Source: Polaromonas sp. (GTDB taxonomy: Bacteria; Pseudomonadota; Gammaproteobacteria; Burkholderiales; Burkholderiaceae_C). Taken from it: a stretch of 64,000 nucleotides of DNA. Numbering within the stretch: the first letter of the stretch is position 1; every line of letters starts with the position of its first letter. The position numbers were made by a program, and so were the translations under genes. The DNA lies in contig NZ_JABBPC010000032.1 of assembly GCF_012927485.1 (NCBI RefSeq), positions 62,001 to 126,000 on the forward strand. The letters are read 5' to 3'. Under the pieces are notes generated by a model. That model worked only from the letters and a program-made list of their open reading frames with translations. It made no database searches and had not been told where the DNA came from. Shown here one piece after another: positions 1 to 11,804 of the stretch.

Positions 1-172
1 TGACGCCGCTTGTATCCGCAGTGCTCAGCAGACCTCGCAGATAGATTTCTCAGCGGCTGCTGTGGCTACGATCAAGGACGCCTTTGAACAAAAGCAGGCG
101 GCCAAAAACTTTCGCTGAAAGCCGACCTGAGAGATCGGTTAGCTGCCAATAACAGCCAACCCAATCTCCGGC

Positions 173-499
173 TCAACGCATGGCGGAGTACGCCGTTGGC
201 GCCAAAATGTAGTTTTCGATGCGCTCGACAATAATGGCTTTTGCTTCGGTTTCGGCCCGTTTTAACAGCCATTCCGGATCCGCCGCGAAGGCGTTCCATT
301 TGGTTTCGCGCTCTGCCAGACTTTCCCACTGCAGCATATAGGTCAGCGTCTGATTGCTTGGCCCGATCAGGGCGGTCCAAAACCCCACTTGGCGAATTCC
401 GTATTTTTCCCAAAATTTGAGCGTAATGGATTGAAACCGGTCGTTCAGCGCGGGCAGTCGCCCTGGTGCGCAATGGTAGGTTCGGAGTTCGTAAATCAT
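173..499 (-). CDS. NIPSNAP family protein
   Basis: A 108-residue protein opening MIYELRTYHC, the usual first strand of NIPSNAP proteins (ferredoxin-like dimeric alpha/beta barrel fold). The rest fits the family: a Trp/Tyr-rich middle (FWTALIGPSNQ, YMLQWESLAERE) and the W-N-F-A-x-D-P-E-W segment. No enzymatic activity is established for bacterial members, so none is assigned. Length is typical. It stands alone; the sequence before it (1-172) shows no gene I recognise, and the next gene is katG on the other strand. The family call is fairly sure, the function unknown. Confidence 0.8.
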   Translation of the reverse strand: MIYELRTYHCAPGRLPALNDRFQSITLKFWEKYGIRQVGFWTALIGPSNQTLTYMLQWESLAERETKWNAFAADPEWLLKRAETEAKAIIVERIENYILAPTAYSAMR

Positions 500-3187
<2,688 letters not shown>

Positions 3188-3223
3188 TCTGACGAAAAAG
3201 GGTCGCAAGGTCCTCTAACGCAT

Positions 3224-3269
3224 AGCCGCCATCTGGCTTCGGGATTTCCCGAGCCAGGTGGCGGCTTTG
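3224..3269 (+). terminator. hairpin terminator after katG
   Basis: Two arms of about 20 bases, AGCCGCCATCTGGCTTCGGG and its near-perfect complement, lie 36 bases after the katG stop with a two-base loop and are followed by TTTGT. The T-run is short, so termination is inferred from position and stem strength. The remaining sequence to 3524 shows no supported gene. Confidence 0.6.
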
Positions 3270-3524
3270 TCGTTCCTGGCCGGCGCTTGGTCGCCTTCAA
3301 CCGCGCTTACATCCTGGAGTTGCAAGGCAACGACATGCGATGACTAGGTACGTCAGTGTGGCGTACCGACGTTGGCCGTTATTAGCGGCAACACACTGAC
3401 CGCTCATTCGACCTGTCGCGGGCCGGCACTGTCGTGACTTCCTCACACTTTGTTTAATTGGGGCAGCGCTTTTTAAGCGCATCGACTCAAGCGCCTAATG
3501 CTCGTGTTACAAATTTTATTGTAA

Positions 3525-4457
3525 ATGTGCGTTCTACACATTTATGATGCAGACATCATGCTGATGCAAACCTTGAATGTCGCTACAGAGTCGCTGGCTG
3601 GTTCTGCCCTTGCTGCGGAAAAGTTGTTGTTGTTGGGGGCTGTTGGCAACGTGCTCACACCCTTGGCGCAGCTGTGCGTAGGCAAGGGCATCACCATCCA
3701 GATGATTGAGGAGCGCCTGCGTGAGGCGTTTGTCCAAGCTGCGCGGCTGGTCCATGCTGATCATCCCTCAGGCCGCCTGACGAGCCGCATTAGTGCCACC
3801 ACCGGACTGACCCGCCGCGAAGTCACGCGCCTGAAGAATCAGCCGGCGCGTCCGGCCGAGCCTCGCCGTTCGCCGGTCACCGAGCTCTTTATGCGCTGGC
3901 TGGCGGACCCGGCGCTGCACACCGCAACCGGCCGGCCCCAGCCCCTGGCGCGAAGCGGGCCGGCCCCCAGTTTCGAGTCCCTGGCCCAGTCGGTCACGCG
4001 TGATGTGCACCCGCGCACGCTGATGGAAGAACTGTGTCGCCTGCGTTTGGCCGCGCACGACGTCAGCACCGACACTGTGCACGTCCTGCAGGAGGCCTTT
4101 GTGCCCCGCGGGGACTGGGCGCGCATGGTCGGTTATCTGGGCGACAACGTGGGCGACCACCTGCGCGCGGCGACCGCCAACGTGCTCGGCGACGGTAGCG
4201 AGGAACTTGAGCAAGCCATTTTTGCCGACGAGCTCTCGGCCGAATCGCTGGCCCAGGCCCGCCGTATCATGATGCAGCAGTGGCGCAACATGCTCAATGA
4301 GATCGCGCCCCAACTCGAAGAACTGATTGCGGACGACCATCGCGCCGGCCGCATGCAGGACCAAAGTTTACGAATCGGCCTGTTCACTTGGTCGCAGGCC
4401 ATGCCCCCGGTTTCCCCATCCCTCGTTCTTACAACAACCAAAGAGAGCCTCCCATGA
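3525..4457 (+). CDS. DUF6502 family protein
   Basis: A 310-residue soluble protein matching the DUF6502 pattern: an N-terminal LLLGAVGNVLTPLAQLCVGKGITIQMIEE-like helical segment (split here for length), then a winged-helix-like stretch (SRISATTGLTRREVTRL). The latter suggests DNA or regulator-type binding; function is not established. No clear Shine-Dalgarno precedes the ATG at 3525, and in-frame ATGs at 3558 and 3564 are alternatives. Its stop overlaps the next start as ATGA, so it is translationally coupled to the DUF5666 lipoprotein, a pairing I know to recur in betaproteobacteria. Confidence 0.75.
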   Translation: MCVLHIYDADIMLMQTLNVATESLAGSALAAEKLLLLGAVGNVLTPLAQLCVGKGITIQMIEERLREAFVQAARLVHADHPSGRLTSRISATTGLTRREVTRLKNQPARPAEPRRSPVTELFMRWLADPALHTATGRPQPLARSGPAPSFESLAQSVTRDVHPRTLMEELCRLRLAAHDVSTDTVHVLQEAFVPRGDWARMVGYLGDNVGDHLRAATANVLGDGSEELEQAIFADELSAESLAQARRIMMQQWRNMLNEIAPQLEELIADDHRAGRMQDQSLRIGLFTWSQAMPPVSPSLVLTTTKESLP

Positions 4458-5668
4458 AAACTGCGCATAAAACACCTGCTTTTCCTCGCATCACACGCCG
4501 GGAGGGCTTGTTGACCATGCTGGCCGGCGCGCTAACCCTGGCCGGCTGCGGCGGAGGAGGCGGCGGTGGCGTGGCTGGTGTCGGCGGCGGCGGCACCGGT
4601 TCGCTCTCGGTGGGGCCCATTTCCGGCATCGGCTCGATTATTGTCAATGGCGTGCGCTTCGATGATTCGATTGCCAGAGTCCTGGACGAGGACGGCGGCT
4701 CGCACGACCGCAGTGAGCTGAAGCTCGGCATGATGGTCCGTGTGAAGGGAAAGGCTGTTTCCAGGACCGCGGACACGGCCTCGGCTGACGCTGACGAGAT
4801 CAGCTTCAGCAGTACGCTACTCGGCCCCATCGACAGCATTGATACGACTGTCAAGACGTTGTCAGTGCTCGGGCAGAAAGTACAGATCACGCTCAGCACT
4901 ATTTTTGAAGATAACTTGAGCCTGGCGATTCTGCAGCTTAGCGACGTCGTCGAAGTGCACGGTCTCGTCGATCCTGGGACCAACACACTGGTGGCCACCC
5001 GCATTGAACGCAAGTTATTAGTCAACGTGAACGCCTTCAAATTACAGGGCACGGTCAGCGCCCTCGACAGCGCGGCTAAAACCTTCAAGATCGGCACGCT
5101 GATCATCAACTACGCTGCAACCGCTGATGTTCCCGCCAATTTGGCCAATGGTCTACTGGTGCGGGTGCGGATAGCCACCACGCCTACGACCGGTACACGC
5201 ACGGCATTGCGAGTCCGTGCCGTGATCGCGGAAAGCGAAGACCACGACGAGGCCGAACTTGAAGGCACGATCACGGACTTCACATCCTCCAGCAAGTTCA
5301 GCGTCAACGGATTGCTGGTCGACGCCAGTGGCGCCACTGTTCCGGCGGGCCTCGGCCTAGGTGTCCGGGTCCAGATCGAGGGGAGCCTGGTCCGTGGGGT
5401 GCTGGTGGCGAAGAAGGTCAAACTCGAAGATGAAAATGACCAGTCCAAGTTTGAACTGCACGGGATTGTGTTCAACAGGACTCCAACGTCGCTCACCTTC
5501 ACGTTGAAGTCCAGCGGCGGAATCGTAGCCACGGTAACGCTCACCAGCGGGGTGAAGTTTGGCGCCGGAATTACTCTGGCCGGCTTGGTCAACGGCGTCA
5601 AGCTTCAGGTCAAGGGTTTTGCATTGCCGGATGGCAGCATCCAGGCGACCAGCATCAGTCTGGAGTAA
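4454..5668 (+). CDS. DUF5666 domain lipoprotein
   Basis: A 404-residue exported protein. The N-terminus has TRREGLLTML followed by a hydrophobic stretch and a lipobox ending LAGC, then a poly-Gly linker. The mature part is a string of short beta-rich modules (I-x-G-x-G-S-I-I-V-N-G-V-R-F-D type and repeated V-x-V-x-G units), which is the DUF5666 repeat. The start at 4454 is chosen because it gives the signal peptide and overlaps the upstream stop by 4 bases. Role unknown; probably a membrane-anchored periplasmic or surface protein working with its DUF6502 partner. Confidence 0.8.
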   Translation: MKTAHKTPAFPRITRREGLLTMLAGALTLAGCGGGGGGGVAGVGGGGTGSLSVGPISGIGSIIVNGVRFDDSIARVLDEDGGSHDRSELKLGMMVRVKGKAVSRTADTASADADEISFSSTLLGPIDSIDTTVKTLSVLGQKVQITLSTIFEDNLSLAILQLSDVVEVHGLVDPGTNTLVATRIERKLLVNVNAFKLQGTVSALDSAAKTFKIGTLIINYAATADVPANLANGLLVRVRIATTPTTGTRTALRVRAVIAESEDHDEAELEGTITDFTSSSKFSVNGLLVDASGATVPAGLGLGVRVQIEGSLVRGVLVAKKVKLEDENDQSKFELHGIVFNRTPTSLTFTLKSSGGIVATVTLTSGVKFGAGITLAGLVNGVKLQVKGFALPDGSIQATSISLE

Positions 5669-5704
5669 TCGGGGCCAAGGCTGCTTTCCTTGCAGCCTTT
5701 GCTC

Positions 5705-5731
5705 GGCGGGCCTGGTGCCCGCCTTTTTTTT
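5705..5731 (+). terminator. rho-independent terminator
   Basis: GGCGGGC, a five-base loop, GCCCGCC and eight T residues, starting 37 bases after the DUF5666 stop. This is a textbook intrinsic terminator for the DUF6502/DUF5666 operon. Confidence 0.88.
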
Positions 5732-5767
5732 CTCAAAGCGGTGCCTGACCGGGGGGAGCGCGGCGGG

Positions 5768-6382
5768 TCAGCGGCTGACCCGCGCCAACAGTTTTCCGAG
5801 GGCGCGGTCATGAATGCCCAGCGTGCGCAGTTTGTCATAAGTCAGTTGTGCGTAGTCGCGGGTGCTGCCATAACGCCCGCAGGAGTCCGAAAAAATCTGC
5901 CGGTACGCCTCTTCGCTCAATACGCCCGTATGGCTGGGGCTGCGCTTTGAAAGCGTGAACGCCAGCGCCCTGACCTGGCCTGTCGCCGTTTGGCAGCGGA
6001 GCCATTTTGGATCGTAAACCCCGTTGGGCATTTCACGCTCCCACAAGACTGGCAGCGCGTCGATTGCATGGGCCTTCGGCAAGCGAAACGCTACCCCTTT
6101 GCAACTGCCTCCGGGCAGCAGGCCGAAGACCAACCCCGGTAACGTGGGTGTGCCACGATTGACGCGGCTCCACATTTTCAACGCGCGGTGGTAGCCGTGA
6201 ATGGTGGCGAAACGCTCTTCTGCAAATTCAAATTCGGGTCGCCAGATCAGCGAGGCGTATGCAAATATCCACAAATCGGTTTGCCCGCCCCATTCGCGCA
6301 GCACGGCTTCCAGCATGGACGCTGGATCGCGGCGGGAAACGAGTGCGGGTGACGGCGCTGGGTTGGCTGGATTTTCCACCAT
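5768..6382 (-). CDS. chaC: gamma-glutamylcyclotransferase ChaC
   Basis: Glutathione-specific gamma-glutamylcyclotransferase, releasing 5-oxoproline and Cys-Gly in the cytosol. The 204-residue protein has the family's substrate loop in IFAYASLIWRPEF (the FGYGSL-like motif), the central GVAFRLP strand and the catalytic Glu context LPVLWEREM. Length matches bacterial ChaC. It is divergent from the OmpA-like gene with only 43 bases between starts. Its product, 5-oxoproline, is the substrate of the PxpABC system encoded 40 kb away, although the two loci are not otherwise linked. Confidence 0.92.
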   Translation of the reverse strand: MVENPANPAPSPALVSRRDPASMLEAVLREWGGQTDLWIFAYASLIWRPEFEFAEERFATIHGYHRALKMWSRVNRGTPTLPGLVFGLLPGGSCKGVAFRLPKAHAIDALPVLWEREMPNGVYDPKWLRCQTATGQVRALAFTLSKRSPSHTGVLSEEAYRQIFSDSCGRYGSTRDYAQLTYDKLRTLGIHDRALGKLLARVSR

Positions 6383-6425
6383 CGCACTTTACAATGCGCA
6401 GAGTTTTTGTGACGGGAGTCGGGTA

Positions 6426-6989
6426 ATGTTTTCTCAGTACGATGACGGCCAGCAGGGCTTGGTATTGGCAGTGGTCGGCGGGGTGGTGGCCCTGGTCATT
6501 GCTCTGGTTTCTGGTGTGATCGGTTTTCAGCGCCATCAGCCCGTTATTTCCGTAATAGCCGCCCCTTTGGCTTTCGCTGCGGCTCCGATGTCCCAGCCGC
6601 TCATCCCATCGCCGGCAACGGTCGCCTTGAGCGCCGCTGACGTGGCGCAGGCTGCTTCGGATCTGGCCAGCGTCAAGGTCGAACAGGGCGTTGTGAAGTT
6701 TTACTTCGCCTCGGGTAAGGCTGATCTTGCAGCGGGCGCGGGCGAAGCGTTGGTCGATGTGGTCAAGGGCGCCAAGTCGGGCCGCAAGCTGTTGATCTCC
6801 GGTTTTCACGACACGACGGGTAATGCTGGCCGAAATGCCGCGTTGGCCCGCCAGCGTGCCTTGACGGTGCGTGATGCCCTGAGGGCTGCCGGCGTTGCAG
6901 CGGGGCAGATTGAACTCCAAAAGCCCGTGCCGCTGGCCGATAGCGGTAGCGATGCCGAAGCGCGGCGGGTAGAAATCAGTATTCAATAA
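6426..6989 (+). CDS. OmpA-family C-terminal domain membrane protein
   Basis: A 187-residue protein with one N-terminal transmembrane helix (about residues 11-32, LVLAVVGGVVALVIALVSG) and a C-terminal OmpA/MotB-type peptidoglycan-binding domain. VVKFYFASGKADL, ISGFHDTTGN, NAALARQRA and EARRVEI correspond to the conserved OmpA motifs. The ATG at 6426 follows a GGAG at about 6414; the upstream in-frame extension overlaps chaC and is not expected to be used. A periplasmic peptidoglycan tether is the likely role; the exact partner is unknown. Confidence 0.85.
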   Translation: MFSQYDDGQQGLVLAVVGGVVALVIALVSGVIGFQRHQPVISVIAAPLAFAAAPMSQPLIPSPATVALSAADVAQAASDLASVKVEQGVVKFYFASGKADLAAGAGEALVDVVKGAKSGRKLLISGFHDTTGNAGRNAALARQRALTVRDALRAAGVAAGQIELQKPVPLADSGSDAEARRVEISIQ

Positions 6990-7129
6990 GCCTGCGGGCC
7001 ACGATCCTTGCCCTGATTTTTTGATCGCCTGTTGGGTACCCTGGCAGTCACCGTAACGGCGTCGACCGGGCCTGTAACCCATTACGATAGGGTGAGTAAC
7101 GAGGTTACGAACTTATAAAGGGGCACAGC

Positions 7130-8947
7130 ATGGCGCTTCATTCCGCAGTTTCAGAGATCACCGCCCGAATCATCGAGCGCAGCCGCCCAACGCGCAGCGC
7201 CTACCTTGAACAGTTGCATGCGGCGAGCACCCGCGCGCCCAGTGCCGACCGCATGGGATGCGCGAATCTGGCGCATGCCGTGGCGGGCATGCCGCTGGAT
7301 GACCGCTTTAAGGTCGTCGCCCAGCACGCGCCCAATATCGGGATCGTCACGGCCTACAACGACATGCTGTCGGCGCACACGCCGTTGCAAAGCTACCCCG
7401 CCCTGATCAAGGACGAAGCGCGCAAGTTAGGCGCCACCGCACAAGTGGCTGGCGGCGTGCCTGCCATGTGCGACGGCGTCACGCAGGGCACCAGCGGTAT
7501 GGAGCTGAGCCTGTTCAGCCGCGATGTGATTGCCATGGCGACCGCCGTCGCGTTGTCGCATGACATGTTCGACGCTGCGCTGATGCTGGGTGTGTGCGAC
7601 AAGATCGTGCCGGGCCTCTTGATCGGGGCGCTGCAGTTTGGGCATTTGCCGACAGTGTTTGTGCCCGCCGGCCCCATGCCCTCGGGGCTTCCCAACAAAG
7701 AAAAGGCCCATGTACGCGAACAGGCTGCCCAAGGGTTGGTCGGGCGGGAGGGTTTGCTGGACGCCGAACTCAAGTCGTATCACAGCCCTGGAACCTGCAC
7801 CTTTTACGGCACCGCCAATAGCAATCAGATGCTGCTAGAGGCCATGGGCCTGCATGTACCCGGCACTGCTTTTGTAGCGCCCGGCGGCGCGCTGCGCGAC
7901 GAGCTTACCCGTGAAGCGGCGCGCACAGTCCTGAGCATCATCAAATCCAAACGGTTTGCACCCATAGGGCAAGTGGTTGATGAACGCGCCATCGTCAATG
8001 CCATGGTGGCCTTGCTGGCCACCGGCGGCTCAACCAACCACTTGATCCACTGGGTCGCGGTGGCTCATTCAGCGGGCATTGTGATTGACTGGAATGATTT
8101 TTCAGCCTTGTCCGATGTTGTGCCTTTGCTGACGCATGTGTATCCCAACGGAAGCGCCGACGTGAATCAGTTCCAGGCGGCTGGCGGCACCGGGCTGGTG
8201 ATTCGTGAATTGCTGGATGGCGGGTTTATGCACGAAGACGTGCTGACGGTGCGCGAAGGCGGCATTCGCGAATACACCCGCGAGCCGGCGTTGGCGGGTG
8301 CCTCCCTGGCGTGGCATGACGCTGGGCACTCCAAGGATGAAACAATTGTGCGACCAGTGGCCAACCCATTTAGTCCTACCGGCGGGCTCAAGCTGCTGCA
8401 AGGCAACCTGGGCCGCAGCGTGATCAAGGTGTCGGCTGTGCCTGATGACCGGCATGTGATCGAAGCACCGGCCCGCGTTTTCGATTCGCAAGAGGCTTTG
8501 CACGCCGCCTTCAATGTGGGTGAGCTGGAACGCGATGTGGTCTGCGTGGTGCGCTGGCAAGGCCCCCAGGCCAATGGCATGCCAGAGCTCCACAAGCTCA
8601 CGCCACCCTTGGCGGTCCTGCAAGGCAAGGGGTTCAGGGTGGCCCTCGTCACTGACGGCCGGATGAGCGGCGCATCGGGCAAAGTGCCCGCGGCCATTCA
8701 CGTGTCGCCTGAGGCGGCGGCAGGTGGCCCCCTCGCCAAGGTACGTGATGGCGATGTGATTCGCGTTGACGCACTTTGCGGCGAGTTGCAGGTGTTGGTG
8801 GCCGAGGCAGAATGGGCCGCGCGGCAGGTGGCGGTCATGCCTGCGGACTTACGCCAGCGCAACGGCATCGGCATGGGCCGGGGATTGTTCACGGGTATGC
8901 GGCGTCACGCGATGACGGCTGAACAAGGAGCGTTAACGTGGATGTGA
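7130..8947 (+). CDS. edd: 6-phosphogluconate dehydratase Edd
   Basis: First enzyme of the Entner-Doudoroff branch, converting 6-phosphogluconate to KDPG. The 605-residue length and sequence match the IlvD/Edd family: [16 protein letters not shown] near the N-terminus, Cys-containing iron-sulfur segments ([32 protein letters not shown]), and [17 protein letters not shown] near the C-terminus. An AAGGGG ribosome binding site precedes the ATG. The 3' end overlaps eda by 10 bases, so the two are translationally coupled. Confidence 0.97.
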   Translation: MALHSAVSEITARIIERSRPTRSAYLEQLHAASTRAPSADRMGCANLAHAVAGMPLDDRFKVVAQHAPNIGIVTAYNDMLSAHTPLQSYPALIKDEARKLGATAQVAGGVPAMCDGVTQGTSGMELSLFSRDVIAMATAVALSHDMFDAALMLGVCDKIVPGLLIGALQFGHLPTVFVPAGPMPSGLPNKEKAHVREQAAQGLVGREGLLDAELKSYHSPGTCTFYGTANSNQMLLEAMGLHVPGTAFVAPGGALRDELTREAARTVLSIIKSKRFAPIGQVVDERAIVNAMVALLATGGSTNHLIHWVAVAHSAGIVIDWNDFSALSDVVPLLTHVYPNGSADVNQFQAAGGTGLVIRELLDGGFMHEDVLTVREGGIREYTREPALAGASLAWHDAGHSKDETIVRPVANPFSPTGGLKLLQGNLGRSVIKVSAVPDDRHVIEAPARVFDSQEALHAAFNVGELERDVVCVVRWQGPQANGMPELHKLTPPLAVLQGKGFRVALVTDGRMSGASGKVPAAIHVSPEAAAGGPLAKVRDGDVIRVDALCGELQVLVAEAEWAARQVAVMPADLRQRNGIGMGRGLFTGMRRHAMTAEQGALTWM

Positions 8948-9612
8948 ATTTGAATGTGAGCTGCAGGTTGACGGCCTTGCAGGTGATGCGGGACGCCCCC
9001 GTCATTCCGGTGATTGTGCTGAGCGACGTCAATCAAGCCGTGTCGTTGGCACGCGCGCTCGTGGCCGGGGGCATTCGCATGCTCGAAATTACCCTGCGCA
9101 CGCCCCAGGCCCTGGCCTGTATGGAAGCGATAGCGCGTGACGTTCCCGAAGCCGTCGTCGGTGCGGGCACGGTGCGTAGTGCCGCTGACGCCCAAGCGTG
9201 TGCCATGGCCGGTGCCCGATTTGCGGTGAGCCCCGGCTACACCCACGCGGTGGGGCAGGCGTGTCGGGATGCCGGGCTACCCCTTCTGCCCGGCGTTGCG
9301 ACGGGCAGCGAAATCATGATGGCGCAAGAAGCTGGCCTGACTGAACTGAAATTTTTTCCCGCCCTTCAAGCCGGCGGAAGCGCCATGCTCAAGGCCTGGA
9401 ACGGTCCGTTTGGCGATGTGAGGTTTTGCCCGACAGGCGGGGTGTCGGTAGCCAACGCGGCCGAGTTTCTAGCGCTTCCCAATGTGGTGTGCGTGGGGGG
9501 TTCGTGGCTTACCCCTGCCGATGCGTTGGCGCGCGGCAATTGGGCGCAGGTCACGGCGCTGGCTTATCAGGCGTCCCATCTGCCGCGGCACTTCGCCTTA
9601 ACTTCCTCCTAA
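8938..9612 (+). CDS. eda: KDPG aldolase Eda
   Basis: 2-dehydro-3-deoxy-phosphogluconate aldolase, cleaving KDPG to pyruvate and glyceraldehyde-3-phosphate. The 224-residue class I aldolase has the catalytic Glu in EITLRTP and the Schiff-base Lys in LKFFPA. The GTG start at 8938 sits 7 bases after AAGGAG and overlaps edd by 10 bases. The protein has about 15 extra N-terminal residues before the conserved PVIPVIVL strand, within normal variation. Confidence 0.95.
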   Translation: MDVNLNVSCRLTALQVMRDAPVIPVIVLSDVNQAVSLARALVAGGIRMLEITLRTPQALACMEAIARDVPEAVVGAGTVRSAADAQACAMAGARFAVSPGYTHAVGQACRDAGLPLLPGVATGSEIMMAQEAGLTELKFFPALQAGGSAMLKAWNGPFGDVRFCPTGGVSVANAAEFLALPNVVCVGGSWLTPADALARGNWAQVTALAYQASHLPRHFALTSS

Positions 9613-9709
9613 AAAGTTAGACGACTAATGGTAGTAGCCATCCGGCCAAGTCCGAGCGAGTGCGATAGGTTATAAAAATAGTCGCAAGCAGTCGGTTTAA
9701 CAACCGGAA

Positions 9710-10387
9710 TCAGATCTTGGGCGCGCCCGCTTGTCGGCTCGGTGCTGCTTTCGCGAAGGCATCCAGCGCCTCGCACGCTACCAGGACGCGGTCAATCGTC
9801 GGAATGTTGGGAACCTTGATCTTGAAAATCGGGATCATCACCATGATGCTTGCCAAGCAAATATCGGCCATGGTGACGGACTCGCCGTGGCAGAAAGTAC
9901 CGGTTGCCTGCTCGCTGGCGAGCCGCTGTTCGACCGCCTGCAGGCCCGTGGTGAACCAGTGGATTTGCCAGGCGCGCCAAGCCGCATCATCAAATTTTCC
10001 TTCGCTAGTCAGGTATTTTTTGACGCGAGGCGTAATCAACGGGTGGGTATCCGCGGCGAGCATCGCAGCCAGCGACCGAACCCGTGCGCGGGCATGAGGA
10101 TCGGTAGGCAAAAGCGCGGGGGACGGATAGATCTCATCCAGAAATTCGAGAATCGCAAGAGACTGTGTCAGGGGCGCGCTTGACGGGCCTTCTTCGTGAT
10201 CGATCAGCGCCGGAATGGCGCCCATCGGGTTAATTTTTAAGAACGCTTCGCTTCGCTGTTCTCCTCCGTCCATGTCGACGTTGCGCTCATGGGGCTGAAC
10301 TCCCTTGAGGTTAAAAGCGACTCGCACGCGGTAGGTAGCGGATGTCCGCCAAAAAGAAAAAAGCTCAAAACGCGATGCAGTGGTCAT
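9710..10387 (-). CDS. maiA: zeta-class glutathione S-transferase / maleylacetoacetate isomerase
   Basis: A 225-residue GST of the zeta class, which isomerises maleylacetoacetate in aromatic amino acid degradation. The N-terminal thioredoxin-like domain has FWRTSATYRVRVAFNLKG (the SSCxxR-type active-site loop, here TSATYR), NPMGAIPAL and TQSLAILEFLDE; the helical C-domain has the MADICLAS cap. The start at 10387 is preceded by AAGGACA; an upstream in-frame extension of 28 residues has no family similarity. No fumarylacetoacetase or homogentisate gene is adjacent, so the substrate is inferred from the family alone. Confidence 0.85.
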   Translation of the reverse strand: MTTASRFELFSFWRTSATYRVRVAFNLKGVQPHERNVDMDGGEQRSEAFLKINPMGAIPALIDHEEGPSSAPLTQSLAILEFLDEIYPSPALLPTDPHARARVRSLAAMLAADTHPLITPRVKKYLTSEGKFDDAAWRAWQIHWFTTGLQAVEQRLASEQATGTFCHGESVTMADICLASIMVMIPIFKIKVPNIPTIDRVLVACEALDAFAKAAPSRQAGAPKI

Positions 10388-10497
10388 GCCTGTCCTTAAA
10401 TTTATGTGGCGGGTGAAAAGCGCCGTTTTGTGCAGAGCCAAATAATTCCACACAGAATAATCCACAATCAATCTTCATGCTTAATCCGGAGGAACTG

Positions 10498-10557
10498 ATG
10501 GCGAACCCGGGCACATCTGCTGCCATTCGCTTCTCAACGCAAAGGAATGTTCAATGA
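10498..10557 (+). CDS. possible 19-residue leader peptide
   Basis: A short frame, MANPGTSAAIRFSTQRNVQ, begins 5 bases after a strong GGAGG and ends in a TGA overlapping the hydrolase ATG as ATGA. The ribosome binding site is better than most in the window. This arrangement suggests a translationally coupled upstream peptide controlling or assisting the hydrolase. No similarity to a known leader is recognised, and chance cannot be excluded for so short a frame. Confidence 0.4.
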   Translation: MANPGTSAAIRFSTQRNVQ

Positions 10558-11249
10558 CTTCAACGCCTACACCGGTTGTTTTTATCCCTGCCTTGCTGTG
10601 CGACGAGGCGATGTACCAAGGCGTCATTGCTGAACTCGGCGATGCGATAGAGGCGCACGTGATGTTGTCGCCGAAACCCCGGCTCGAAGATAGCGTTGAC
10701 GACATCCTTGCGCGCGCTCCCGCAACATTCGCGCTAGTTGGCACGTCTTATGGGGGTAATTTGGCGTTGGAAGTGGCCTTGGCTGCGCCGGAGCGCGTGA
10801 CGGCGCTGTGGCTGATGGGGTGTAGTCCGGCTGCACCACAACCGGGTGGTCCTGATCTGGCTGGCAGCCTTGAAGCCACCCCTGCCGCAGTCTTTGACAT
10901 GCTCGCCGGTCTGGTCGTACACCCCGAAGCGGTGGCCGCGGCGGTGACCTTCAAGGCGATGGCGCAGCGCGTTGGAGCCAGGGCTGGAGCCGCGCAAGCG
11001 CGTTCGTTGGAAGCGCGCCAAGAGGCGACCTCACGGCTGGGCGATTTGACCATGCCAGGCTTGGTGTTGTGGGGCGAGGAAGACGCGCTGGTGCCGCTGG
11101 CAGTGGGTCGTGCGCTGGCTGACAGCCTGCCACGCGCCCGTTTTCATGTGCTAAAAAATTGCGGTCATCTGCCTACACTGGAGAAGCCAAAGGAATCCGC
11201 TGCACGCTTCGCTGAACTCCTGCAGGAAGTGGTCACCCGGGGGCGTTGA
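10554..11249 (+). CDS. alpha/beta hydrolase
   Basis: A 231-residue alpha/beta hydrolase fold protein. The nucleophile elbow is ALVGTSYGGNLAL (G-x-S-x-G-G), the acid is probably in LVLWGEEDALVPL, and the His is in NCGHLPTLEKP. No lid insertion beyond the short helices is obvious, and no signal peptide is present, so it is cytosolic. An AAGGA precedes the ATG, and the start overlaps the stop of a possible 19-residue peptide. The substrate cannot be deduced. Confidence 0.85.
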   Translation: MTSTPTPVVFIPALLCDEAMYQGVIAELGDAIEAHVMLSPKPRLEDSVDDILARAPATFALVGTSYGGNLALEVALAAPERVTALWLMGCSPAAPQPGGPDLAGSLEATPAAVFDMLAGLVVHPEAVAAAVTFKAMAQRVGARAGAAQARSLEARQEATSRLGDLTMPGLVLWGEEDALVPLAVGRALADSLPRARFHVLKNCGHLPTLEKPKESAARFAELLQEVVTRGR

Positions 11250-11272
11250 GCCGCAGTTGAACGTACTGCGGC
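11250..11272. terminator. hairpin between convergent genes
   Basis: GCCGCAGT and ACTGCGGC form a perfect 8-base-pair stem with a 7-base loop directly after the hydrolase stop and 14 bases before the gloA stop. There is no T-run on either side, so a terminator role is inferred from position only. Confidence 0.4.
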
Positions 11273-11285
11273 CCATTGAACGCAA

Positions 11286-11696
11286 TTAGCGCAGACCCGC
11301 TCCGGCAGCATTTTCGGCACGTTGGATCAACTCAATCTTGTAGCCGTCTGGGTCGGTTATAAAAGCGATGACAGTGTTGCCGCCTTTGACCGGGCCTGCT
11401 TTGCGGGTGACGTTCCCGCCCGACGATTTGATCTTGTCGCAAGCCGCATAAATGTCGGGCACGCCCAATGCGATATGACCGTAGGCGGTCCCCATGTCGT
11501 AACTTTCGGTGCCGTGGTTGTAGGTCAACTCGATTTCTGCATGGTCTGGATTACTGCCATAGCCCACAAATGCCAAGCTATATTTGTACTCCGGATTTTC
11601 CGACGTGCGTAGCAGCTTCATGCCCAACACCTGGGTGTAGAAGTCGATAGAGCGTTGAAGATTGCCGACGCGCAGCATGGTGTGTAGAAGTCGCAT
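11286..11696 (-). CDS. gloA: lactoylglutathione lyase (glyoxalase I)
   Basis: Converts the hemithioacetal of methylglyoxal and glutathione to S-lactoylglutathione. The 136-residue protein is full length and collinear with metal-dependent glyoxalase [19 protein letters not shown] at the N-terminus (metal His), [10 protein letters not shown] (metal Glu), [10 protein letters not shown] (second metal His) and [10 protein letters not shown] (C-terminal Glu). Short GloA length suggests the Ni2+-type bacterial enzyme. It is convergent with the hydrolase and appears monocistronic. Confidence 0.96.
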   Translation of the reverse strand: MRLLHTMLRVGNLQRSIDFYTQVLGMKLLRTSENPEYKYSLAFVGYGSNPDHAEIELTYNHGTESYDMGTAYGHIALGVPDIYAACDKIKSSGGNVTRKAGPVKGGNTVIAFITDPDGYKIELIQRAENAAGAGLR

Positions 11697-11804
11697 GGGT
11701 GAGAGTCCGTGGTGAAGGAGGAAGAGATGTACGATTGTCCAGCAATCTGCGAAACTAGCCAGCGGTCAGACATCCAATGTACCTAAGAATAGACTTGGAG
11801 AACT

